NCBI RefSeq assembly: GCF_003367475.1
Contig: NZ_QRHA01000007.1
Coordinates: forward strand, 1-64,000
Source of the DNA: Alteromonas aestuariivivens
GTDB taxonomy: Bacteria > Pseudomonadota > Gammaproteobacteria > Enterobacterales > Alteromonadaceae
Direction: 5' to 3'
DNA length: 64,000 bases
Shown here: piece by piece, positions 56,801 to 64,000 of the stretch
Layout of the letters: each line of letters begins with the position of its first letter
How positions within the stretch are numbered: the first letter of the stretch is position 1
Translations under genes and position numbers: made by a program
The notes under the pieces: generated by a model
The model's input: the letters and a program-made list of their open reading frames with translations, nothing else
Databases searched by the model: none
Told to the model about the DNA's origin: nothing

Positions 56801-58498
56801 ATGGCGGAAGCAACAGGCACTAACCTGACGGTGAGTGAAAATAACGGGCCGGCAGACAACGAGTCGGAAAACAAATCGGGCTTTATGGATACCCTCGGTA
56901 GTGCCGATATGGTGCGCCAGGTAGCTCTGGTCATGGTGCTGGTCATTTGTGTCGCCATCGCCGTATTCATCTTCATCTGGACCCAGGAACCTGACTACCG
57001 CCCGCTGGCGAAAATGGAAACTGAAGAGCTGATCGAAACTCTGGATTATCTCGACGCCAATCAAATTGAATACCGTCTCGAAGGCAACACTGTCTTCATC
57101 CCCAACGATGAGTTCCAGAACGTCCGTCTTGGCATGACGCGCCAGGGGTTGGTGGCTTCTGAATCTGCTGGCAGCGACATCATCATGCAGGATATGGGCT
57201 TTGGTGTAAGCCAGCGGGTAGAGATGGAACGCCTTAAGCACGCCCGCGAAAAGCAGATCGCTGAAACTATCGAAGATATGGCCAGTATTCAGAAAGCCCG
57301 CGTGCTGCTGGCCATGCCCAAAGAAAACGTATTTGCCCGCCGAGAGAAAAAGGCCAGTGCCACTGTGGTGCTGACCGCCAAACGGGGCGCGGTGATCGCC
57401 GGTGAAGAAGTGGACGCCGTGGTGGACATTGTGGCCTCCGCGGTACAAGGCATGGAGCCGGCGAAAGTCACGGTCACTGACAGTAATGGCCGTTTGCTGA
57501 ATTCCGGTTCACAGGACTCATTGAGCGTGCAGGCCCGCAAAGAGTACGAAATTGAGCGTAAGCGTGAAGACGAGTATCTTGAAAAAATCGACGCCATTCT
57601 GATCCCGGTTCTTGGGATTGGCAATTACACCGCCCAGGCCGATGTATCCATGGATTTTACCGCCATGGAACAGACCCAGCGCAGCTATAACCCTGACTTG
57701 CCGGCCGTTCGCAGCGAGATGGTGGTGGAACAGAGCAGTGTCGGTGATGCCGCTGGCGGAATTCCCGGCGCTTTGTCCAACCAGCCGCCGATGGAAAGTA
57801 ACATTCCCGAAAATGCTCTGGCCGGTGGAAACAGCCGACCTTTACCCGGGCGTACCTCAAAAGAATCCACCCGTAACTATGAGCTGGACACCACCATCAG
57901 CCACACTAAAAAGCAAACCGGGGTTATCCGCCGTTTAAGTGTGTCAGTGGCGGTGGATTACACACGCAAAGTGGCAGAAGATGGCAAGGCAGAGAACGTG
58001 CCGCGCAGTCAGGAAGAGATCCTCAATATTCGCCGATTGTTGCAGGGTGGTATTGGCTTTGATGTGGCCCGTGGTGATTCCCTTGAAGTGGTTAGTGTGC
58101 CCTTTACCCGGTTTGACGGTGGTGAGGTTGAAGAACTTCCACTGTGGCAACAGCCCAAATTTATGCCCATCCTTAAGCTGGTGGTGGGTGGCCTGGTGAT
58201 TATTGTACTGATACTGGCCGTGATCAAACCGATGCTGCGCCGCCTTATCTATCCTGAAAATATCAAGGATAGTGATGACTTTGACGCTGACGAAGGGCTG
58301 GATTTGGGCGACGAAACCATTACCATGTTGTCCAATGAATTTGATGAAGGTCAGGTGGGCTTTGCGCCGGATGGTTCACTGATGTTGCCGGACCTGCATA
58401 AAGACGAAGATGTATTGAAAGCCGTTCGGGCCCTGGTGGCCAACGAACCCGAGCTGTCCGCTCAGGTTGTGAAGGGCTGGTTGTTACAAGACGAGTAG
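56801..58498 (+). CDS. fliF: MS-ring protein FliF
   Basis: 565 residues. Membrane segments at ~40-60 (VALVMVLVICVAIAVFIFIW) and ~460-480 (LKLVVGGLVIIVLILAVIKP) flank the periplasmic YscJ/FliF domains (LDANQIEYRLEGNTVFIP, ARVLLAMPKENVFARRE). The C-terminal tail (~500-565) binds FliG. It forms the ring in the inner membrane on which export gate and rod are built. fliG follows after 10 bases. Confidence 0.95.
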   Translation: MAEATGTNLTVSENNGPADNESENKSGFMDTLGSADMVRQVALVMVLVICVAIAVFIFIWTQEPDYRPLAKMETEELIETLDYLDANQIEYRLEGNTVFIPNDEFQNVRLGMTRQGLVASESAGSDIIMQDMGFGVSQRVEMERLKHAREKQIAETIEDMASIQKARVLLAMPKENVFARREKKASATVVLTAKRGAVIAGEEVDAVVDIVASAVQGMEPAKVTVTDSNGRLLNSGSQDSLSVQARKEYEIERKREDEYLEKIDAILIPVLGIGNYTAQADVSMDFTAMEQTQRSYNPDLPAVRSEMVVEQSSVGDAAGGIPGALSNQPPMESNIPENALAGGNSRPLPGRTSKESTRNYELDTTISHTKKQTGVIRRLSVSVAVDYTRKVAEDGKAENVPRSQEEILNIRRLLQGGIGFDVARGDSLEVVSVPFTRFDGGEVEELPLWQQPKFMPILKLVVGGLVIIVLILAVIKPMLRRLIYPENIKDSDDFDADEGLDLGDETITMLSNEFDEGQVGFAPDGSLMLPDLHKDEDVLKAVRALVANEPELSAQVVKGWLLQDE

Positions 58499-58508
58499 GA
58501 GCCGCAGT

Positions 58509-59555
58509 ATGGCTAACCAAATAACGACCATCGATGATGATGAACCCCGGTATGACGTCAGAAAACTCGAAGGGGTCGAAAAAGCCGCAATTTTGTTGCT
58601 GAGCCTGTCGGAAGAAGATGCGGCCCAGATCCTCAAGCACCTTGAGCCCAAGCAGGTTCAGAAGCTGGGGACCGAAATGGCCAAAATCGATGATATGACC
58701 CAGGTCAAAATCACTGCCGTGCACAAACATTTTATTGAAGACATTCAGAACTACAGCACCATCGGTTTCCAGAGCCAGGATTTTGTTAAACGCGCGCTAA
58801 CAGCAGCACTGGGTGAAGACAAGGCCGCCAACCTGATTGACCAGATCATGATGGGCTCCGGTGCCAAAGGTCTTGATTCTCTCAAGTGGATGGATTCAAA
58901 GCAGGTGGCCAGCATCATCCGCAACGAACACCCGCAGATCCAGACCATTGTGTTGTCGTATCTGGAGCCGGAGCAAAGCGCCGAAATTCTGGCCCAGTTC
59001 CCGGAAAAAGTGCGTCTGGATCTGCTGATGCGTATTGCCAATCTGGAAGAAGTGCAGCCAGCTGCCTTGCAGGAACTGAACGAAATCATGGAGAAACAGT
59101 TCGCCGGACAGGCTGGCGCCCAGGCTGCCAAGATGGGCGGGCTCAAGTCTGCTGCCGATATCATGAACTATCTGGATACGGCCATTGAAGGCCAGCTGAT
59201 GGATGCCATCCGTGAGCAGGATGAAGAGATGAGCCAACAGATCCAGGACCTGATGTTTGTATTCGACAACCTGGTGGATGTAGACGACCGGGGCATTCAG
59301 GCCATTCTGCGTGAAGTACAGCAGGATGCTTTGCTGAAAGCCATTAAAGGCGCCGACGAAGAGCTTAAAAACAAAATCACCAGGAACATGTCCAAGCGTG
59401 CGGCTGAAATGTTACTCGATGACCTTGAAGCATTGGGGCCGGTGCGAATTTCGGAAGTGGAAACGGCACAGAAAGAGATCCTGTCGGTGGCGCGCCGACT
59501 GGCTGATACCGGCGAGATCATGCTGGGCAGCGGTGGCAGCGAAGAGTTCCTGTAA
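58509..59555 (+). CDS. fliG: Motor switch protein FliG
   Basis: 348 residues. The three FliG domains are visible: N (KAAILLLSLSEEDAAQILKHL), middle with the EHPQIQT motif (NEHPQIQTIVLSYLEPEQ) and C with the charged torque helix (DLMFVFDNLVDVDDRGIQAIL, MSKRAAEMLLDDLEALGP). It transmits torque from the stator and switches rotation with FliM. Followed 19 bases later by fliH. Confidence 0.96.
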   Translation: MANQITTIDDDEPRYDVRKLEGVEKAAILLLSLSEEDAAQILKHLEPKQVQKLGTEMAKIDDMTQVKITAVHKHFIEDIQNYSTIGFQSQDFVKRALTAALGEDKAANLIDQIMMGSGAKGLDSLKWMDSKQVASIIRNEHPQIQTIVLSYLEPEQSAEILAQFPEKVRLDLLMRIANLEEVQPAALQELNEIMEKQFAGQAGAQAAKMGGLKSAADIMNYLDTAIEGQLMDAIREQDEEMSQQIQDLMFVFDNLVDVDDRGIQAILREVQQDALLKAIKGADEELKNKITRNMSKRAAEMLLDDLEALGPVRISEVETAQKEILSVARRLADTGEIMLGSGGSEEFL

Positions 59556-59574
59556 TAGTTGATGTGTGGTAGCC

Positions 59575-60357
59575 ATGAACAAACCCAGCCGAATTTCCCA
59601 GTCTGACGTAGATGGGCTGAAAGCCTGGGATCTGCCTTTTATGGAAGATCCCCAGTTGCGCCAGAATGACGGCAAAACTAATGCGCTTAACCGTCGTTCC
59701 GACTGGAAATACGAGCCCCCTGAGCCGGAAGAAGAAATACTGCCCCCGACCGCAGAAGAAATTGAAGCCATTCGCCAGGCTGCCTATGAAGAGGGGGTAG
59801 GCGAAGGGAAAGAACATGGTTATCAACAGGGCCTTGAACAGGGGCTACAGGAAGGCCGTGAAAAAGGTTTTGAGGAAGGGTTCCTGAAAGGCGAGCAACA
59901 GGGCCTGGAAGCCGGTAAGGCTGTTGTTCAGCAGCAGGCTGAGGTGTGGCAACAGCTGTCCGATACCTTGCGCAATCCTTTGTCACAGGCCAATGAAGAG
60001 GCTCGCCAGCAACTGGTCAAGCTGGCTGTGGCGCTTGCCCGCTCCGTCATTCGTACTGAGATCCAAACCCATGAACAAGTGATTTTGCAGGCCCTCTCTG
60101 ACGGTCTCAAAGCCTTGCCCATTAATGACAAACGCTACCGCATCCAGATGAACCCCGAGGATATTGAACTGGTGACGCAGCACTTCGGAGCGCAAACGGT
60201 GGCAGAAAAAGGCTGGGATCTGGTTGAGTCACCCAGTATGCAACGTGGGGGCTGTGACATTGTTACCGAGCAGAACGCGGTGGACGTTTCCATCGAGCGA
60301 CGCTGCCGGGAAGTGTTGGACAAGTTTTTACTGCAGCAGGGGCTTAAGGATGACTAA
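59575..60357 (+). CDS. fliH: Export apparatus ATPase regulator FliH
   Basis: ATG 59575 (MNKPSRISQ) chosen; the frame opens three codons earlier at a GTG. 260 residues. Contains a run of GxxxG-type repeats ([20 protein letters not shown]...[12 protein letters not shown], ~80-120) typical of FliH, then the C-terminal domain that binds FliI ([20 protein letters not shown]). It recruits and holds back FliI. Overlaps fliI by 8 bases. Confidence 0.92.
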   Translation: MNKPSRISQSDVDGLKAWDLPFMEDPQLRQNDGKTNALNRRSDWKYEPPEPEEEILPPTAEEIEAIRQAAYEEGVGEGKEHGYQQGLEQGLQEGREKGFEEGFLKGEQQGLEAGKAVVQQQAEVWQQLSDTLRNPLSQANEEARQQLVKLAVALARSVIRTEIQTHEQVILQALSDGLKALPINDKRYRIQMNPEDIELVTQHFGAQTVAEKGWDLVESPSMQRGGCDIVTEQNAVDVSIERRCREVLDKFLLQQGLKDD

Positions 60358-61684
60358 CCCCTGGCACCGGTCCTTCGAGGGACTGCTTGCGCAGGTGCCG
60401 AATCCGCCCGTAGTGGCGGCTGGCAAGCTGGTCAGAGGCATCGGCCTGACACTGGAAGCGGTGGGCTGTCAGTTGCCCGTGGGTAGTCAGTGCATGGTGC
60501 AAACAATAGAAGGTGAAATTGAAGCCGAAGTGGTTGGCTTTGGCGATGATATTACCTACCTGATGCCCACCGAGGCGGTGCGCGGAATTGTGCCCGGCTC
60601 ACGGGTGATGCCACTTAACCGCGACAGTGGTCTGGCGGTGGGTATGGGGTTACTGGGACGGGTGGTTGATGGCAACGGTCAGCCGCTGGATGGCCTGGGA
60701 GCCATTGTTACCGATGCCCGGGTGCCAACCATTAAACCTCCTATGAATCCGCTGATCCGCCGCCCGATATCTCACCCTATGGATGTGGGCGTACGTGCCA
60801 TAAATGCGCTTAATACCGTAGGCGTTGGCCAGCGAATGGGTCTGTTTGCCGGCAGTGGTGTGGGTAAAAGTGTGTTGCTCGGAATGATGACCCGGGGCAG
60901 TCAGGCCGACGTAGTTGTGGTGGGCCTGGTGGGAGAACGGGGCCGCGAAGTTAAGGAATTCATTCACGACATTCTGACCGAAGAAGAACGTCAAAAAGCC
61001 GTGGTCGTGGCGGCTCCGGCGGATACCTCTCCGCTGATGCGCCTCAAAGGCTGTGAAACCGCCGTTACCATAGCCGAATATTTTCGCGATCAGGGCATGA
61101 ATGTGTTGCTGCTCATCGATTCTCTGACCCGCTATGCCATGGCGCAGCGGGAAATTGCCCTGGCGGTAGGTGAACCGCCAGCCACCAAAGGCTACCCGCC
61201 TTCGGTGTTTGCCCGTTTGCCAGCGCTGGTGGAGCGGGCCGGAAACGGCGGTGAAGGGCAGGGGTCCATCACGGCGTTCTATACCGTGCTTACCGAAGGC
61301 GATGACCTACAGGACCCCATTGCCGATGCGGCCCGTGCGATTCTTGACGGCCACGTGGTGTTGTCGCGCAAACTGGCCGACAGTGGCCACTATCCGGCCA
61401 TTGATATTGAAGCTTCGATCAGCCGGGTGATGCCGCATGTGGTGAGCGATGAGCACCTGAACCAGGCGCGCCGTATACGCCAGGTGTATTCCACCTATCA
61501 GCAAAATCGCGATCTGATTTCAATTGGTGCCTACAGCAAGGGCAGTGATCCACGCATCGATCTGTCCATTCGTGCCGAGCCCGCCATCAATGCTTTTTTG
61601 CAACAGGGGTTCCGACAGGTTCTACCTTACGATGAAAGCCTGGAGGGCATGAGTGCGCTGGCCAACGGCTTGGGTAACGGGTAA
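60350..61684 (+). CDS. fliI: Flagellar export ATPase FliI
   Basis: ATG 60350 ([13 protein letters not shown]) overlaps the fliH stop; a longer open frame reaching 60224 lies inside fliH. 444 residues. Walker A in AGSGVGKS (~167-174), [14 protein letters not shown], Walker [21 protein letters not shown], and the [18 protein letters not shown] loop of flagellar/T3SS ATPases. It drives unfolding and release of substrates. Six bases before fliJ. Confidence 0.96.
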   Translation: MTNPWHRSFEGLLAQVPNPPVVAAGKLVRGIGLTLEAVGCQLPVGSQCMVQTIEGEIEAEVVGFGDDITYLMPTEAVRGIVPGSRVMPLNRDSGLAVGMGLLGRVVDGNGQPLDGLGAIVTDARVPTIKPPMNPLIRRPISHPMDVGVRAINALNTVGVGQRMGLFAGSGVGKSVLLGMMTRGSQADVVVVGLVGERGREVKEFIHDILTEEERQKAVVVAAPADTSPLMRLKGCETAVTIAEYFRDQGMNVLLLIDSLTRYAMAQREIALAVGEPPATKGYPPSVFARLPALVERAGNGGEGQGSITAFYTVLTEGDDLQDPIADAARAILDGHVVLSRKLADSGHYPAIDIEASISRVMPHVVSDEHLNQARRIRQVYSTYQQNRDLISIGAYSKGSDPRIDLSIRAEPAINAFLQQGFRQVLPYDESLEGMSALANGLGNG

Positions 61685-61689
61685 GCCGC

Positions 61690-62130
61690 ATGGGGCAGTT
61701 GCAGTTGGTGTTGCAATTTGAGCGTGAGAAGGAGCAGAAAACTGCCCAGGCTTTTCAGATTGCCCAACAGAACGTAAATGCGCAGAAGCAGAAACTCACC
61801 AGCCTGGAACAATACCGGCTGGATTACCTGCGTCAAATTCAGCAAAACGGCAAATCCGGCCTGGGTGCACAGCAGTACAGCCAGCATCTGTCTTTCGTTG
61901 GCAAGCTCGACAAGGCATGCCAGCAGCAAACGACCATTTTATCTCAGGCTACCCTTGTGGCGGATCAGCGCAAGCAGCAGTGGCTGGCTCAACAGAAACG
62001 GCGTAAAGCCGTAGAGCTGTTGCTGGACAAACAGGCCCAGCAGGCCCAACAGAAGGCGCTTCAGGCGGAGCAGCGTCTGATGGATGAATTTGCCAGCCAG
62101 AAGTATTTCCGGCAGAAATACAAAGCCTGA
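61690..62130 (+). CDS. fliJ: Export chaperone-escort protein FliJ
   Basis: 146 residues, coiled-coil throughout (QLVLQFEREKEQKTAQAFQI; EQRLMDEFASQKYFRQKYKA at the end), Gln/Lys-rich. Length and position right after fliI identify FliJ. It links FliI to FlhA and recycles chaperones. Followed by a 141-base gap, then fliK. Confidence 0.92.
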   Translation: MGQLQLVLQFEREKEQKTAQAFQIAQQNVNAQKQKLTSLEQYRLDYLRQIQQNGKSGLGAQQYSQHLSFVGKLDKACQQQTTILSQATLVADQRKQQWLAQQKRRKAVELLLDKQAQQAQQKALQAEQRLMDEFASQKYFRQKYKA

Positions 62131-62271
62131 TAGGCCTTGAACAAAAATTTTACTCTGAATACCCAGTTGGAATGCTAATTGCTCTTCCACTATCAGAATC
62201 AGCAGTACAGCCCGGTCAAGCCCTTAAATCATCAAGCTATCAGAGGGATTGGCAGGGAGAGGAAATCGGAA

Positions 62272-64000
62272 ATGATGCAACAAGTTGCCGCCAAAAGTTC
62301 AGAAATTGCCGCCTTGCCGTTTGAGACGGACAGCAATGCGAAAGGGCTGTCCGTTGACAACGCAGAGGGTCAGTTTTCCGACGTATTCAGACAGGTATCT
62401 CAAAATCAGCCATCGTCGCAGCCAGGTGTTTCGAACAGTAAAGTAAGCCAGAATTCTGAAGCCGCTGCGCAACCTGTTGCTCAAGTAAGTACGGCTGAAG
62501 AGAATGCAAAAACAGCAGGCGCAGCCCCTCAATCGGATGACGATAACGGGGCGGGCGATGGCGAAATTGTGTTTAACGATGCGGAACCAGCTGAAATCCA
62601 TGAGGATACTGCAGGGCAGAAGATACCCGCAGATGATTTGGCCGAACAGGCTGCTTCTGAGCCAGACTGGCTGGCGCTGGTAGAAAGTATCCGCTCACTG
62701 GCAGACACTGAACAGGCGCTGACAGGTGATCCGTCTGCAAGGGCGGAACAGATGCTCCAGGATGCGGACTTTCTGGCGCTGGTGAACGATGTTCAACCTT
62801 TAGCGAGCGATGGAACAGCGGCAGAAATTCAGACTGAGGTTTCCGACGATACCGATAGCGGAAAGCTTGCTCCGGAAACGAAAGTAGCCGCATTACTGGT
62901 CGGGTTACTGCAAGTAGCGAAGCAGAGCGAAGTGGCAGAGGAATCGGCAGGCCTACTGGAGGCTGCCCGGCAATTGCTTGCCCGCCAGCTTGAAGGCGCT
63001 GAAACGGGTAGAGCAGGGCAATCTGAACTGACGGCGACCCAGACAGCACTGGTGGCGCAGTTGAGCCCCGAGTCAGAGGTGGAACCCTCGCCGCTTTCTT
63101 CCCAGCAGCAAGAAGATGCAGAACTGATGCTTGCGCTGATGCAGGCGCAACTGGCAGGCGTGAGTGGAGCCGGCGCTAAGGAAGCAACTTCTTCCGGTAA
63201 CAGGCCGCTCTCCATACCGCAGGTTTCAGCTGTGAACGTTTTGGACGCCAGTAAGCTGGATGACATTTCTTTGACACTGCAGCAACTTACTGAGCCGGCC
63301 AGAGCGCAGGCGACCGAGGCGCTGGCAGATAAAATTGTTGCGGTGTTGCCTGTGAGTGTGTCAGAGGCCCAGCAGAGTGGTGTGAAAGGGGCTGTGATCG
63401 CTGGCGTACAGGAAATGCAGTCGCAGCTGGCACAGGGGCGTGAACCGGGTGTGAGCCTGCAGGACATGATCGCCACTGCCCTTCAACAGGCAAATATTCC
63501 GGCTGACGGAACGCTGGCCCAGGCAGTGGAGCAACAGTTGGGACAGTTTCAGTCAGTATTGAGTAACGCTCAGCAAGCCAGCGCCAGCGCGATACAAAGT
63601 TTGGCTTCTGCTGACACGGTAATTCAGGAAAACAGTCAGCTGAGAAGTGAGATAAGCAAAGCGCAGGCGCAGCGGGAAGGGCTGGAAAAACCGGTAAATA
63701 TTCACAATGCCGACGGCCAGCAACAACTGGGCGACAAAATTCGCTGGATGGTGAACAGTCGTAACAGCATGGCGGAAATACGCCTCGACCCGCCTGAAAT
63801 GGGCAGCATGCAGGTTCGGGTTAATGTGTCGGGCGACACCGCCAGTGTCAGTATTGTTGTACAGAACGCCGCCGCTAAAGAAGCACTGGCAGACGCAGTG
63901 CCGCGTTTAAGAGACATGCTGGCCGAGCAGGGGATCCAATTGGGCGAGTCTTCGGTACAGCAACAGAACAAGGAGTCTGGCGAACAGGCCGGGGAGCAGC
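62272..64000 (+). CDS. fliK: Hook-length control protein FliK (3' end outside window)
   Basis: ATG 62272 (or 62275) with GGGAGAGGAAA upstream; open to the window end, 576 codons visible. Long Gln/Ala/Glu/Ser-rich, disordered N-terminal part as usual for the ruler segment, then the conserved FliK hook domain at ~484-555 (LGDKIRWMVNSRNSMAEIRL, DPPEMGSMQVRVNV, VQNAAAKEALADAVPRLRDM). It measures hook length and switches the export gate to filament substrates by contacting FlhB. The C-terminal Gln-rich tail is cut by the window. Confidence 0.92.
   Translation, partial: MMQQVAAKSSEIAALPFETDSNAKGLSVDNAEGQFSDVFRQVSQNQPSSQPGVSNSKVSQNSEAAAQPVAQVSTAEENAKTAGAAPQSDDDNGAGDGEIVFNDAEPAEIHEDTAGQKIPADDLAEQAASEPDWLALVESIRSLADTEQALTGDPSARAEQMLQDADFLALVNDVQPLASDGTAAEIQTEVSDDTDSGKLAPETKVAALLVGLLQVAKQSEVAEESAGLLEAARQLLARQLEGAETGRAGQSELTATQTALVAQLSPESEVEPSPLSSQQQEDAELMLALMQAQLAGVSGAGAKEATSSGNRPLSIPQVSAVNVLDASKLDDISLTLQQLTEPARAQATEALADKIVAVLPVSVSEAQQSGVKGAVIAGVQEMQSQLAQGREPGVSLQDMIATALQQANIPADGTLAQAVEQQLGQFQSVLSNAQQASASAIQSLASADTVIQENSQLRSEISKAQAQREGLEKPVNIHNADGQQQLGDKIRWMVNSRNSMAEIRLDPPEMGSMQVRVNVSGDTASVSIVVQNAAAKEALADAVPRLRDMLAEQGIQLGESSVQQQNKESGEQAGEQ

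Noticed and set aside
62829-63476. Minus-strand Ser/Ala-rich frame of 215 codons
   Set aside because: Antisense to the Gln/Ala-rich fliK repeat-like region, which leaves that strand open by chance.

Overview
This window is chromosomal DNA of a motile gammaproteobacterium with a sheath-type polar flagellum, most likely an Alteromonadales relative (Alteromonas/Aestuariibacter/Shewanella grade). The reasons are the FlrA-FlrB-FlrC regulatory cascade, the FlgT/FlgP outer basal-body ring proteins, the gene orders flgNMA | cheV-cheR-flgBCDEFGHIJKL | flagellins-flaG-fliD-fliS | flrABC-fliEFGHIJK, and recognisable sigma-54 and sigma-28 promoters. Genus-level placement is inference.

Layout. Positions 1-1469 are the end of an integrated element: the 3' end of an IS3-type transposase, a P4-like tyrosine integrase whose catalytic C-terminus was cut off by that IS, an inverted-repeat region, and the 5' half of a tRNA-Arg(CCU) that stops just after the anticodon loop, the probable attachment site. 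1539-3444 hold flgT and flgP. 3520-5142 hold flgN-flgM-flgA on the minus strand. 5266-17953 hold cheV, cheR and the rod/hook/hook-filament-junction genes flgB to flgL. 18509-23200 hold four tandem flagellin genes, each with its own sigma-28-like promoter, followed by flaG-fliD-fliS and a small FliT-like gene to 25957.

25960-50564 is a roughly 25 kb flagellin-glycosylation island inserted between fliS and flrA. It starts with a Maf glycosyltransferase and a pseudaminic acid pathway (pseB, pseC, pseI, pseG, pseH). The cytidylyltransferase pseF is a decayed relic at its expected place, and an intact pseF sits at the far end on the opposite strand. Behind pseH lies an unusual cassette: acyl carrier protein, FabG-like reductase, AMP-forming acyl ligase, LuxE-like acyl-protein synthetase and LuxC-like acyl reductase, without luciferase genes. 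It is followed by four family 2 glycosyltransferases, UDP-galactopyranose mutase, a stand-alone RapZ C-terminal domain, three sulfotransferase-like genes, a TylF-type methyltransferase and a radical SAM enzyme. Nearly all plus-strand genes here overlap by 1-20 bases, so they read as one long operon that would build and decorate a complex flagellin glycan.

51064-64000 hold a fifth, divergent flagellin-like gene, the regulators flrA, flrB, flrC, and fliE-fliF-fliG-fliH-fliI-fliJ-fliK (fliK runs off the window).

How the parts work together: FlrA with sigma-54 is expected to start the cascade (flrBC, fliE operon); FlrB/FlrC drive the hook-basal body genes (sigma-54 sites before flgB, flgF and flgP are visible); when the hook is finished FlgM is exported and sigma-28 switches on flagellins and flgM (sites visible). 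Maf and the Pse pathway then modify flagellins before FliS-assisted export. The most interesting parts are the Lux-like acyl cassette in a pseudaminic acid locus, the decayed-plus-relocated pseF, the RapZ-C domain protein, and the sulfotransferase/radical SAM tailoring block.
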